A DNA stretch of 64,000 bases from NCBI GenBank assembly GCA_963921825.1, contig OY997592.1, positions 26,949,730 to 27,013,729 of the forward strand. Reading direction: 5' to 3'. This document shows, in pieces, positions 32,800 to 43,767 of the stretch. Source of the DNA: Erodium maritimum (lineage: Eukaryota > Streptophyta > Magnoliopsida > Geraniales > Geraniaceae). The position numbers and the translations under genes were made by a program. The first letter of the stretch is position 1. Each line of letters opens with the position of its first letter. The notes below the pieces were generated by a model. The model saw nothing but the letters and a program-made list of their open reading frames with translations. It did no database searches and was not told the origin of the DNA.

Positions 32800-34200
32800 G
32801 ATAATCCAGCCACCTTTCAAGAAGTCGTGGATGGGCCCGACTCCGATTTATGGCTGGGAGCCATGAGGGAGGAAATGCAATTCATGTCGGACAACCGAGT
32901 CTGAGAACTGGTTGATCCCATCAATGGTGTGACGACCATCAGATGAAAATGGATCTTTAAGGTGAAGATGGACATAAACAGCAACCCTCTGACCTACAAA
33001 GCTCGAATGGTGGCGAAAGGTTATAGGTAGATCCACTGGATTGACTATGAGGAAACCTTCTCCCTAGCGGCTATGGTCAAAATCGATCCAAATTCTTCTT
33101 GACATAACTGCATATCATAGTTACGAGATATGGCAAGTGGATGTCAAAACCACTTTCCTAAATGGAAATTTGATTGAGTATGTTTGTACGTCTCGGTCCA
33201 AAGGTTTTTACGATCCGAAGAATAAGGGAAAGATTTATAAGTTGTTGAAATCCATTTATGGATTGAAACGAACTTCTAGGAGTTGGATCCTTCGTTTTGA
33301 TGAAGCTGTAATTGGATTTGGCTTAATCAAGAACGAGGATGAATTTTGCGTTTATAAGAAGGCTAGTGGGAGCAAGATTACCTTTCTGGTTCTCATTGAA
33401 AACGACATCCCAACCTTGCACGAGACTAAAGCTTGGTTGAGGAAGTGTTTTTCAATAAAGGACTTAGGCGATGCTTCTTATATATTAGGGATTAAGATAT
33501 GTAGAGATCGCACCAAGAGGGTTTTGGATATAAGTCAGGGAACCTATGTGAACAAGGCATTGAGTAGGTTCTCAATGCTCGATTCAAAGAAAGGACTCTT
33601 ACCCACTAGTCATGGCATTTCTCTCAGCAATACTCAGTGTCGTAAGACATCTGATGAGCTGGAAAGGATGATGCGAATCTCATGCGCCTGGGGGCAGGAT
33701 CGATCATATATGCCATGACATGTACAAGACCGGACGTCTCGTAAGCCTTATGTTGTACCAGTAGACATCAGTCTAACCCGGAGGAAAGATGATGTTGAAC
33801 TAGTCGTCGGAGGATGAGTACACGCTAGTTTTCCAAGACAAATCCAGGCGACTTTAGAAGTCAGTCAGGATATGTGTTTACGCTGAATGACGGAGCTTTA
33901 GCTGGGAAAGCGTAAAGCAAGATACCTTCACTAAATCTACGATAAAGGCCAAGTACATGGATGTTGTAGAAGCAGCTAAGGAGGCTATGTGGATTTGGAA
34001 ATTCACGGCAGGGTTGGGTGTAATTAAGAAACCATACAGCCCGATGAATCTATTTTGCGACAACACAAGGTCCATTGCGCAAGCTAAAAGCTCAGATCGT
34101 ATAACAAATCCAAACATGTACTACGACGTATCCACCTCATCAGAGAAATACAAAAATGAGGTGAAGTGAAGATAAACTATATTGCAACAGATGGTAACAT
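32800..34200 (+). pseudogene. pol: A2 reverse transcriptase (YVDD deleted) and RNase H remnant
   Basis: RT reads TFQEVVDGPDSDLWLGAM, with stops near 32904, 32946 and 33030, then an open frame 33137-33718 from MDVKTTFLNGNL. TFLVLIENDIPT at about 33383-33418 shows the same seven-residue deletion of the catalytic box as in A1. RNase H traces (VEAAKEAMWIWKF, LFCDNTRSIAQAK) run to about 34160 in broken frames. Confidence 0.9.
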
Positions 34201-34295
34201 AGCCAACCATTTGACTAAGGCTCTATCGCTGCCTAAACATGTTAGACATGTAAAGTCGATGGGGGACATATTGGAGTTTAGATTGGAACTAGGGA

Positions 34296-34306
34296 AAGTG
34301 GGAGAT
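34296..34306 (+). promoter_or_regulatory. A2 polypurine tract
   Basis: AAGTGGGAGAT before the 3' LTR. Confidence 0.85.
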
Positions 34307-35976
34307 TGTTAGTCTTAGTGGCCGTAGTTCAATCCAAAATGTCCAAATATATATATCATTGTTATCAATAAATTTAAAGTTGTTTTATATTACTTATGTG
34401 TTGGAGTAATATATCGATGTGTGATCTGATCTATGCCCACAATGCGAATAGAATCATAGATCGAGATAGATCACACTTGATGGGTCCCTAGTCAACAAAG
34501 CTTCACTAAAAGCGACTAGTATAAAAGATGGCTCTTTATGGCTTACGTTCTGTTAGTCATTGGAATGGGATTCTGGAGTCTGATCATAGATATCATGTGG
34601 GACATGATATTGGACGACCCGACATGAATATGCGCCATAGATCAAGTCATGAACATATTCATTTTCGAAGCTTGTCATGTATCCTTAGACCAAGGAGTCT
34701 TTGTGATCGCTATGCGGTAAAGAACTGATTTTGACCTGAGCCTAACGTTGTCCGTAACAGGGCTTCCATAATGGTCAGGATTGGCTTGGGGATGGACTGC
34801 ATGAGTGACACGAAAGATGACTAAGGGATTTATCCCTCATACTATGGTATGGGAAAGATATCGGTTCTCGGCCGCTTGATAGAGAATGACTGAAAGAATA
34901 GCATGGCCATGCACATGATATTGGGTATCATATATTCAGTCATCTCACATATCAAGGAACAGTGATTGAGAATAATAAGGATGATGGCTATATGCCTTAT
35001 CTCAATAAGGATATCGGATATAAAAGGATAATGATAGGGATGACGCAAAGGTTAGAATCGACAGGGTCGATTCGTTATGCAGTGTCAGGCAAAACTAAGG
35101 TCTCGTTAGTTGCCACTTAAATAGGATCAAGTAAAATGGGATTTTACGTTGATATATTGACATGCATAAACATAAGGGTTGCACCGGAGGATGAAACTCA
35201 TTGACACATTTATGGAGAATGACCAAAAGGGAGTTGTCTCGGGACATGACCAAAACTGGGTTTTGGGTCATGTGCCCGTAAGTGAATAGGACATTACGGA
35301 TCAAGATAAGGCTTGGAGTCTTGGGATTGATCGCGTCGGATAATGTTGGACATTTCCACTATGGAAGGCATGGAGGCGATGAGCGCATCACGGGACCTCG
35401 TTGGGAATGGCCACGGGCCATGTTCCAAGAGGCCCATGAGAGGCCATGCAACCAAGGCCCATGGAACTAATTAATCAAGTCTTGATTAATTAGTACTAAG
35501 TAAGCAAGAAAAGGATTAAGGTGTTGGTGATTCACCACCTAACCCCATCTTGTCTAGCCATACTTTGTCCAATTTACACCTTACTTGACACCATACTTGT
35601 CCCATGCCTTTAGTTGGACAAGTATGGGGTTTGCTATGTTTAAGTCAACTTTTTTCAACATAACAAACATAAGACAAGAAGGGGAAACACAACTTCTCCC
35701 TCCTCTCCATGGCAATTTCGGGTTTGGCTAGGTCTCACCTCCATTTTTGTGTTCTTGAGTCCTCAAAGAGAAGAACTACGTGGCTTTGATTCCCATGTGG
35801 ATACGTAGGCGTCTTGGAGACTCATGCCAATCATTCGTTAACCGGTGTTCTTGTTTTGGTAAGAAATAGTGCTAAATTTTTCTCTTGAGAATCCATTATT
35901 TGTTAGTTGTTTCTTGGTTTTCATTGATTTTCCGCTGCGAGTTGGTTCATCTCCAACCCTACCTCGAGACCCAACA
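34307..35976 (+). repeat. A2 3' LTR
   Basis: 1670 bp, TGTTAGTCTTAG to GAGACCCAACA. Carries the palindrome at 35467-35493. The final third is the same subtype as the A2 5' LTR. Confidence 0.93.
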
Positions 35977-36651
35977 ACGGGACATGACCAAAACGGGGTT
36001 TTGGTTCATGTGCCCGTAAGTAATTAGGATCTTACGGATCAAGACAAGACTTGGAGTCTTGGAAACGATCTCGTCGGATAATGTTTGACGTATCTGTTGT
36101 GCAAGGCATTGGAGACGATGAGCCCATCACGAGACCTAAATGGGAGTAGGCCATGGGCACCACACATTAGGCCCATGTCACCAACGACCCTCATAACCAA
36201 CAAATTGAGTCTTGACTAAATGGTTCGAAATAGATTTTTTAACTTAATTAGTTAGTAACAAGGTGCGACCTAACTTCGACTAACTAACTAATTAACTAAT
36301 ACTACTTTATCTTCCACTATCCTAATTTACTAATTAATTAAGGAGTTTATGGGAGATATATGTGGTGATAGACACCACTTATCTCAACATGAAGCACATA
36401 TTTTGTCTCAACACATGCAAAAGAGAGGTTGAAGCTTCTTCTTCTCTTCATCCTCCTTGGAGGATACATAGGCGTCCTGGAGACTCAATCCCGATCATCT
36501 CTTACTCGATGTTCATCACTTAGTAAGGAACTTGTGAATTTGTTTTCGTCTTGTGTTTCTAATCGTGGTAGTTTTCCATGGCTTGAATGAGGTCTCTGGT
36601 TTTTTTTCCGTTGCTATTTTTTTTCATCTACTCTCATTCGAGACCCGGCAA
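35977..36651 (+). repeat. A0 relic copia 5' LTR, segment 3 (end of LTR)
   Basis: Resumes at GGGACATGACCAAAAC, the LTR position where segment 2 stopped, and ends GAGACCCGGCA at 36651. The three segments sum to about 1.61 kb, the family LTR length. Diverged from A1 and A2 over most of its length. Confidence 0.85.
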
Positions 36652-36972
36652 TGGTATCATACCCGTTTTACCTTCGGGATTCACATAACTTGGATTCGAA
36701 GCTTCGGTTTTTCTTGTTTAATTTTCGGTGTTTGATTGTTCTTATGCATACTTTTTTTGATAACATGTTTTAAGTTCTTTCATGTGGGTTAATTTCTTTA
36801 AAAATGTAACATTGAAAATTTTTTCCAATATGAAAATTTTGAATTAAATTGAGTTTTTCTCGTCACGAGAACATGACTCTCGGGGAGCCGATCTAGTGAC
36901 TGGACGGGGCTCCGTTGGATGGATCTATTTAGTTAATCATGACGTGTTTAGAACCGTTTTGATGAACTCAAT
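36652..36972 (+). other. A0 primer site and start of leader
   Basis: TGGTATCATACCC at 36653-36665 is a degraded primer site. The following leader aligns with that of A1 and breaks at 36972, where T2 is inserted. Confidence 0.8.
36968..36972. repeat. T2 target-site duplication, left (TCAAT)
   Basis: TCAAT here and at 47071-47075, immediately outside the T2 LTRs. Confidence 0.95.
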
Positions 36973-38754
36973 TGTAATAACCACTCCCGGTTAACACCAG
37001 TCAAACCTGCGAAAAACAGGAAAATTTAAAAAATTTAAGACACACTCAATTGAACCTAAATTGACCCCGAGGGTCATACCGGACTTAAGTTGACCCCGAT
37101 ATCGACCAAAGTGAGTTCCGGGGGACTCAAGGCAACTTTATGATCAATTTGGGAAATGTTGACTTTTCGCTGGAAAAGTCAACCGAGCGACGTTTTGGTC
37201 CATTCGAAGACCGTTTTGGATCCAAAAAGCTTATCCGTCGTCGCAGCGGTCTTAGTTGAGCCGTTTCCTTATAGCCCGTCAAGTTTCGTAATTTCTTGGA
37301 AAAAGTGCCCGTTCGGGGCTCGAAACAGCCAAATTTTGCGAATCTGACAGAAAATATCTATGAGATATTTTCCCAAAAAGGTGTGGGACCCACATGACAA
37401 ATGTCATGAATGTGGTGGAAGGAAAAAGGGAGGACAACTTTACCCTTGACTTTAAAGAAAAGGCAAAATGAAAAGGGGGGTATTTTGGTCTTTTTGATGT
37501 GTGGTTAGTGTTTTTGAACAAAACAAAAGATGAGAGACATGTGATGGTCGGTCATAGTGTAGAAAATAGGACTTTTTAGAGAGAGAAATAAGTTAGAAGG
37601 AAGAGAGAAGGAGGAGAGAAAAAGAGAAGAGGCTTGGGGGATTTGTGACGTCTCTCGTTCATCCGACCGGTGGATCGTCTCAACGATAGAAGAATCGAGT
37701 TCACACCGTCATTCTCTACGGTGAACACCTAACCGATTTTCGTTTTGTTAAATTCGAATTTTAGGGTTTGAGTTTAAACGATTCAAATATGGTTGGGTTT
37801 TGTTTAGAATTGGTTTAAAGATGAATGGTTGAGGTTTAGGGTTCGTTAGGAACGTTTTGGGGAAAAAAAGGGAATTTTGCCATTGTGGCCATGTGGGGCC
37901 CACGTGCTCGGGTGCTCAGGTTTAGTGTTCGGGTGGTTTAGAACGTTCCCCGGGTCATTAATCCACAACCGAATCGAAATTTGGAATTAAATTGTGAAAG
38001 TTGTAATTGACGGTTTTAGAAAGTTTAAAGTTAATTAAATGACTCGGAAGTCGAAATTCGATTCCGTAAAGTGCCTAGGAACCCTCGAATTATTCTAAGA
38101 CCGTAGAAACGAAAACGGTAATTTTCGGATCCCCGGAAGGGCGTTTCCAAAACCAGGGCAGATTCACCATGTCGGGCGAATCGGGCTTTTCCGAGTCCAA
38201 TATCGACAATGTCGAGTAATTGGGGAGTTTTGGAGTGATCAACATTGTCGGGGTTACTTTTGGGCGTTAAGTTTGTTAAATTCCATTTTATGTCTGCGAA
38301 CTTAAGAGTACTTAAAATTCTGTTCTTTTAGATCGTGCTGCAGACAGAGGGAAAGGAAAGCTAGGCGGGTGACTGAGATCACGCCGGAGCTTGTTGGTTG
38401 GCTTCAGGAGAACACGCACGAGGTAGGGAAAAGTAGCCGGATCTCGGCCCTGATTAGGGAAAGTTAACAGTAGAAATGCATGTGACACTGGGGTGTCGTG
38501 GGTTAAGTGGGTTATTGAATATTAGAAAGGCATGATACGGGAACATAGCGATTATTAGAAAAGCATGTGACACTTAGTAGTGTCGTAGGAACAGAGAACT
38601 TATCGATGTTAGAATTACTGGAGGCATATGACCATGCCCGGAGGTTGATTGCGAACTTATCGAGATTAGGAGTACTGGAGGCATATGACCATGCCCGGAG
38701 GTTGATTGTGAAACTGTTGATATTAGGACTGTTGGAGGCATTGGTTATGTCGGA

Positions 38755-39240
38755 GGTTGATTGTGTATGTTGTGTCTTGGGTGTCCATGAGAGCCCGTAC
38801 TTTACTGTTGTGTCTTGGGTGGCCATGAGAGCCTGTACTTTACTGTTGTGTCTTGGGTGGCCATGAGTGCCCGTGGGGTTGTCGAACCCGTGTCTTTATT
38901 GTTGGTGTGTCTTGGGAGGCCTTGAGTGCCCGTGGGGTTGTTGAACCCGTGTCGTTACTGTCGATGTATCTTGGGTGGCCATGAGTGCCCGTGGGGTTGT
39001 TGAGCCCGTGAGTTATGGTTGGTGTGTCTTGGGAGGCCATGAGTGCCCGTCTGACTGTTGAGCCCGTGAGTTATGGTTGGTGTGTCTTGGGAGGCCGTGA
39101 GTGCCCGTGGGGTTGTTGAGCCCGTGAGTTATGGTTGGTGTGTCTTGGGAGGCCGTGAGTGCCCGTGGGGTTGCTGAGTCCGTGTTTTACCGTTGGTGTC
39201 TTGGGTGGCCATGAGTGCCTGTGGAGTTTTGAACCGGTCT
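38755..39240 (+). repeat. Minisatellite in the T2 5' LTR
   Basis: About eight units of GTGTCTTGGGAGGCC, ATGAGTGCCCGTGGGG, TTGTTGAGCCCGTG and TTATGGTTG type. Homologous to the T1 array but with independent unit amplification. The 3' LTR copy is at about 45570-46080. Confidence 0.85.
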
Positions 39241-39354
39241 TGTTGATGTTTGTTGAACCTTTCTTGTGATTGTGATTGTGTTTTCCCGAGGTTAGTGACC
39301 CGACTTCGTGTCGGGAAGTGTTGTGGAATTTGGCTGGCTTACCTGACAGGGATC

Positions 39355-39508
39355 GGTAAGTTGCGAGCGTTCCTTGGCTGGCCTGACCGAGTTCGAGTCT
39401 CGGGAGGTTGCGAGCGTTCTTTGGCTAGCTTGACCGAGTTCGAGTCTCGGGAAGTTGCGAGCGTTCTTTGGCTAGCCTGACCGAGTTCGAGTCTTGGGAG
39501 GTTGTGAG
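39355..39508 (+). repeat. Second tandem array in the T2 5' LTR, about 46-bp units
   Basis: Three units of TTGCGAGCGTTC, TTTGGCTAGCC, TGACCGAGTTCGAGTC. Repeated in the 3' LTR at about 46194-46346. Not seen in the T1 LTRs. Confidence 0.85.
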
Positions 39509-40238
39509 CGTTTTTAGGCGATGAGAGGGCAGCTCCCCTTCCGACTAGCTATCAGAAAAGTAGCGTTGTATATATCGCCAACAGGTCGACCGCCTGGAGC
39601 CTGACAGGGATTGGCAAAGCGCGTGGGGCAGGCTCGAGCCCAGCCGGTTAGCAACCGGTACTGAGCAGCTGACAGGAGTGCGATCCTTTGTGATCTTGTT
39701 TGGTGTGCGATCCTCTGTGTTCTTGGGTGTTGCGTGGTGGTCTGTCGTGTCTTTGGAGGATGTCGTCGATCGTTGTGTCGGGTCTACCTTACGTGTCTGA
39801 GTGTTGAGTCGGCTGAGGAATGTATCAGTGTGTGGGTGTCGGTCGGGTTACTTGAGTTTGGGGATAGTGATCCCCGGGGTTGAGTTGGTTGTTGGTGTTA
39901 CCGGCATTGTCTGCTAATTATGCCAGAGTCAGTCTGTTATCCGTGGTGGTGAGCGAACGCTCACCCCTAACTGCTTTTCCTACAGGTACCGGTCGCAGGT
40001 AGGACTAGGTGAGTTTCTGAAGCTTGAAGAGCTAGGAGCGGGATTCTGGGTTTATTTGATTCTAGCGACGGATACCATACTTTTGTCTACTTGTTGGGAC
40101 GTGTTTTAAGTTGTAAATATTATTTTGTTAAACAAATGGTGTTTTTAAAGTGTTTATTCAAAACAAGTTTCAATTGTTTTATTATTTTAAACGTTCGCGT
40201 CCCGAGTTTGGTTTTACTGAAATTGGGGCGTGACAGCT

Positions 40239-40250
40239 TGGTATCAGAGC
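40239..40250 (+). promoter_or_regulatory. T2 primer-binding site
   Basis: TGGTATCAGAGC three bases after the LTR end; unmutated initiator tRNA-Met-type site. Confidence 0.88.
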
Positions 40251-41672
40251 TCGAGGTTTCACACCTCAGACTGTACGTCAATTAGGTGGGGAGGGTCGAG
40301 TCAGTAAAGTCCCGTCGTGCGTTGGGTACACAGGTCGGAACCGTGTGTAGACCCATCGTGTGGTGAGTCCTGTTTGTGTTTGTGTGTATGTGCAGTACGG
40401 GGTTACTAGCATACTGTTTGTGCGTTGCTGCGTGAAATATTTTTAGACTGTCGCGACTCGACTCGGGGGCGCCCCTGTAGTCAAGCGTGACGGTGTTGAC
40501 GTCAAGTGAGTACAATGTAGTTCGGGGATTCCTGTACCGGGTTGTAACTAGCTGATGTCAAGAAATGAGGTTTTCAATGAACTGGAGAAAGTTTTAAAAT
40601 TGGTTGACCCTGTGGACGCGTTTTAAAATTTGATTGGCCCTGAGGGCGTGTTTGATATTGATTGGCCCTGAGGGCGTGTTTGATTTTGATTGGCCCTGTG
40701 GGCGGGTTTTGATTTTGGTTGGCCCGGTGGGCGTGGATCGGTGTTGGTTGGCCCGGTGGGCGAGTGTTGTTGTGTTGTGGTTTGGCCGTTTCGGCTTGTG
40801 TTTTGGTTGAGGGTTGAATGACTGGTTTTGTCTGTGAGTCGTGGCGCGTGTGTTTGCTAAATTAGTGGTCAAGCGTGTGTGTCGTTTGAGGCTAATTTTA
40901 GGGTTAAAACGGGTTAAGGTTCGAGTTAGAACCGAGTTTGGAAAACAGGTATGCGCGAGTGTCACGGATCTGTCACGGATCCGTGACGGACCAGAGAGTT
41001 CTGGAAAATTTTAGATCTTCGTCACGGCTCCGTGACCCCAACCGCGACGGGGTCTTTCACGGGTCCGTGACCCCTGTCCTTCTCACCGTCTTGATTGTGC
41101 AATTTGAGTGTTGGCTTTGCGTGGCGGTGTTCACGGTTGTGTTGCGGTATTGAGGTTGTAAGCGATAGTAGTTGTTGAATTGAGAACATAATCCCCATTT
41201 CGAGGTTTCCATTACATAAGAGAGTAATTGAGGTGTTAATGACTTGAGCAGTGTGACGTGTTGGTAGTAGGTTTGGGATGGTGGTTTGCCCTGACTAGAG
41301 TGGTAAGTCTTTGGTGCTTTACTAGTATGTCATAATCGAACGGGTGTCCGTGAAGGTGAGCATAACGCTCATCCCCCTTACTACTTTTCCCGTAAGGGAC
41401 GAGTAGCGAACACTGGTTTGGTTGCGGAAAGTTATAAGTAAGTGCATAAAGGACCGGGTGAGGGCTTGGTGTACGTTTGTGTGGTTAGATTTGAGGTTTC
41501 GCTTACGTGTTGTTATAATTAAAGTGTAAATAGCGTGGGCGGTGTGACGCTTAGTAACAAGTACGTTAGAGTAGACGTAGACCGTGGGGACGCTAGTTTA
41601 TTTGAGCATGTTGTCAGTATATGAGTTCGCAAACTGAACGTTTGCGTGTATCCGTGCAGAGGATACTAACAC
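40251..41672 (+). other. T2 untranslated leader with repeats and palindromes
   Basis: 40598-40795 carries about six GGCC-rich units of 28-30 bp. 40961-41072 carries three GTCACGG..CCGTGAC hairpins, one of them a perfect 16-bp palindrome. A block at 41270-41410 resembles part of the LTR (GTGAGCATAACGCTCATCCCC). No coding frame before the gag ATG. Confidence 0.7.
40961..41072. repeat. Cluster of GTCACGG palindromes in the T2 leader
   Basis: GTCACGGATCCGTGAC (40972-40987) is a perfect 16-bp palindrome. GTCACGGCTCCGTGAC (41021-41036) and TTCACGGGTCCGTGAC (about 41056-41071) are close variants, and half-site copies flank them. Not seen in the T1 leader. Confidence 0.85.
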
Positions 41673-42914
41673 ATGGCTCGCGACAGACGAGGACGAGCAG
41701 CGGTAACACGAGGACGGGCGCCCACGCGGGGACGGTCAGCGGGGACACTAGGACGGGTGCCAACCGTTGAGCCCGCCGAGTACGAGGAGGCGCAGGGCAC
41801 TCTTGTCGGAGAAGACAGAAGAAGCGACGCGGGACCGTCTACATGCACACCCAGTGTTCCGCCGGTCGCAGACCCTCCCGTTATGACTGCCCTGGATGAG
41901 CTGACCAGGACAATCCAGAGTTTGGTGGCGGTCATCGCCAGTCGAGAGTCGGCTTCACCAGCTCCGGAGGCAGCAGCGGTCCCAGTGAGGCCCGGTCAGG
42001 CAGGGGACCATACAGCCCGAACCCTACTAGACTTCCTGAAGCTAGGGATACCCATCTTCGTCGGGGAGCCGAACCCCGACCTAGCCGAGAGGTGGCTAGA
42101 GCAGGTCACACGGGACCTGGATACATCAGGTATCGAAGATGGCCGCCGTAGAGTGTCCTTCGAAGCTCACCAGCTGAGGGACAGCGCCTACCACTGGTTG
42201 GGGCATGTGAAGGACAGTGTCGGGCACGACTACGACATCTTTCAGGAGTTGTTTCTGGCACAGTACTTTCCCGAGTCGGCTCGGCTGGAGCGACATCGGC
42301 AGTTTCTGGACCTGCAGCAGGAGGGGATGACAGTGGCAGAATACGAGGCCAGGTTCACGGCCTTGACCAGATTCGCGCAGGAGATGGTGATGAACGAGCA
42401 GAACCGTTGCCTATGGTTCGAGGGGGGACTGAGACCGGTGATTCGGGATAAGGTCCTTGCCTTGAGGTTGCGGAAGTATACAGATCTCGTGGACACCGCA
42501 GCGACGGTGGAGCAGGGTATCCGGGATGCGGCCAGGACCCATGAGGTCCGACAGCGGCCGACCAGCCTTGCAGGGCCATCTAACTCACGAGACCTGAGGA
42601 GACAGAGGACCACAGGGTTCTTCCAACCACAGGCTCATCAGGGTGGAGCAAGACAGATGGGGTCGGTGGCGTCCGTTGGGCCGGTCTCGTTAGAGAGGGG
42701 GCCGACATGCCATCTCTACGGGCAGCCAGACCACTTTCAGCGAGAGTGTCCGATGAGAGGAGGGCCCGCGGCGCTGCCAGCGACTAGCCGGATAGGCCAG
42801 GGCACGGAGTCGAGGGCCGATGATTTCAGGTGTTTCCGGTGCAACCGGGTTGGGCACACTATTGCAAGGTGCCCTGATCCGATTATGGCAGTGTCAGCGC
42901 GGCTGCCGCAGTAA
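41673..42914 (+). CDS. gag: T2 Gag, complete 413-aa ORF
   Basis: The ATG at 41673 matches the T1 gag start. Residues 1-30 are an R/G-rich basic tail. The retrotransposon gag (capsid-like) domain lies at about 110-260 (LLDFLKLGIPIFVGE, WLEQVTRDL, AHQLRDSAYHWL, VAEYEARFTALTRF). Two zinc knuckles follow: at about residue 346, CHLYGQPDHFQREC, where the second Cys is Tyr, and at about residue 387, CFRCNRVGHTIARC, intact. The ORF ends at TAA 42912-42914 with no pol continuing in frame. Gag would assemble particles around RNA; whether it is expressed is unknown. Confidence 0.88.
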   Translation: MARDRRGRAAVTRGRAPTRGRSAGTLGRVPTVEPAEYEEAQGTLVGEDRRSDAGPSTCTPSVPPVADPPVMTALDELTRTIQSLVAVIASRESASPAPEAAAVPVRPGQAGDHTARTLLDFLKLGIPIFVGEPNPDLAERWLEQVTRDLDTSGIEDGRRRVSFEAHQLRDSAYHWLGHVKDSVGHDYDIFQELFLAQYFPESARLERHRQFLDLQQEGMTVAEYEARFTALTRFAQEMVMNEQNRCLWFEGGLRPVIRDKVLALRLRKYTDLVDTAATVEQGIRDAARTHEVRQRPTSLAGPSNSRDLRRQRTTGFFQPQAHQGGARQMGSVASVGPVSLERGPTCHLYGQPDHFQRECPMRGGPAALPATSRIGQGTESRADDFRCFRCNRVGHTIARCPDPIMAVSARLPQ

Positions 42915-43462
42915 TCGTCTACAGTGCAGCCGCCTAGAGGTCACCTGCGTCAAGGGCAGCAGTCGAGGTTCTCACATCTGTGTACGAGCGCGCCGGATCC
43001 GAGACAGCAGCAGAGCTATGGGTATCCAGCAGTCAGTGCGCCGGGTCGGTGGCAACAGGCTTCAGAGGGAGGAGTGTACGCAGTTACCGACTCCCGGGCC
43101 CCAGGATCCCCTGCCTACCGCGAGACCTCTCAGGGTACGTGTTTATTGTATCAATTTTAGGCGTTATTCTTATTTGATACCGGGGTGTTGCACTAGTTAT
43201 CTCGTTGAGTTGTGCGGAGAGGTTGGGGCTGAGTTTAGAGTGGTTGAGTCCACCCCCGTGCCTGGACACCCAGTTGGGGCGTGACGGGTGATGTGTTGTT
43301 GACTAGGGTCTATCGTACCCGCGAAATTAGAGTCGCAGACTGTCCTTGCCCTCGTGACCTTTTCGTGCGGGAAATGTTGACCTTTGACGCGATCTTGGGA
43401 ACAGATTGGCTGATGAAGAACCGAGCCAATATCGACGTTGTGGGTTGCACAGTGGAAATCGG
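42915..43462 (+). pseudogene. pol: T2 protease remnant
   Basis: Homologous to 20260-20790 of T1: VYAVTDSRAPGSPAYRET near 43071, a damaged active site (LFDTGVLH near 43170), then RVADCPCPRDLF and LTFDAILGTDWLMKNRANID to about 43440. Several stops and frame changes. After CTVEI the homology stops: reverse transcriptase and RNase H are missing. Confidence 0.82.
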
Positions 43463-43754
43463 GGGCACGTCACGATGGTTTTCGTGAGCGGTCAGCCGAG
43501 TTCGCCTACAACAACAGCTTCCAGGCTAGTATCATGATGGCACCGTTCGAAGCGTTGTGTGGTAGGTCGTGTCGATCGTCGTGTGCTGGGCAGAAGTGAG
43601 AACTGAGGGTTTATTGGGTCTAGAACTGGATCGAGAGACAGCAGGGTCGGTAGGAGCTATGCTGACAGACGGCGCCGACCTCTCGAGTCAGCAGCCGGTG
43701 ACCACGTATCCTTGGAGGCGAGTCTGTCTTAAATTTCGTGGACGCAATTCCTTT
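43463..43754 (+). pseudogene. pol: T2 integrase scraps joined across two deletions
   Basis: About 43470-43495 matches the start of the T1 integrase core (VTMVFVSGQP against VTMDFVSGLP) and jumps to FAYNNSFQASI..APFEAL and GRSCRS (about 43500-43580). It then runs through degraded C-terminal sequence to the polypurine tract. The chromodomain is absent. Compared with T1 at least two deletions remove more than 2 kb of pol. Confidence 0.82.
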
Positions 43755-43767
43755 AAGGGGGGTAGAC
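43755..43767 (+). promoter_or_regulatory. T2 polypurine tract
   Basis: AAGGGGGGTAGAC directly before the 3' LTR, one base different from T1. Confidence 0.87.

Larger units (their letters stand above)
27581..35976 (+). mobile_element. A2: defective Angela/TAR-like copia element
   Basis: 8396 bp, same family and orientation as A1. LTRs are 1703 and 1670 bp and visibly more diverged from each other than those of A1, so it is an older insertion. It shares the gag-core deletion, altered zinc knuckle, DTG change, YVDD deletion and integrase Glu-to-Lys with A1 and A3. The expected 5-bp duplication is not seen: GACAT on the left, ACGGG on the right. Confidence 0.93.
36973..40235 (+). repeat. T2 5' LTR
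   Basis: TGTAATAACC to GGGGCGTGACA. Contains a purine-rich stretch (about 37575-37631), a minisatellite of about 57-60 bp units (38755-39240) and a second array of about 46 bp units (39355-39508). Confidence 0.93.

Noticed and set aside
27581-35976. A1, A2 and A3 being one element multiplied by segmental duplication
   Set aside because: A1 has its own perfect 5-bp TSD inside T1 gag, A2 sits in a different host site, and A3 is in opposite orientation with a different LTR subtype and private insertions.
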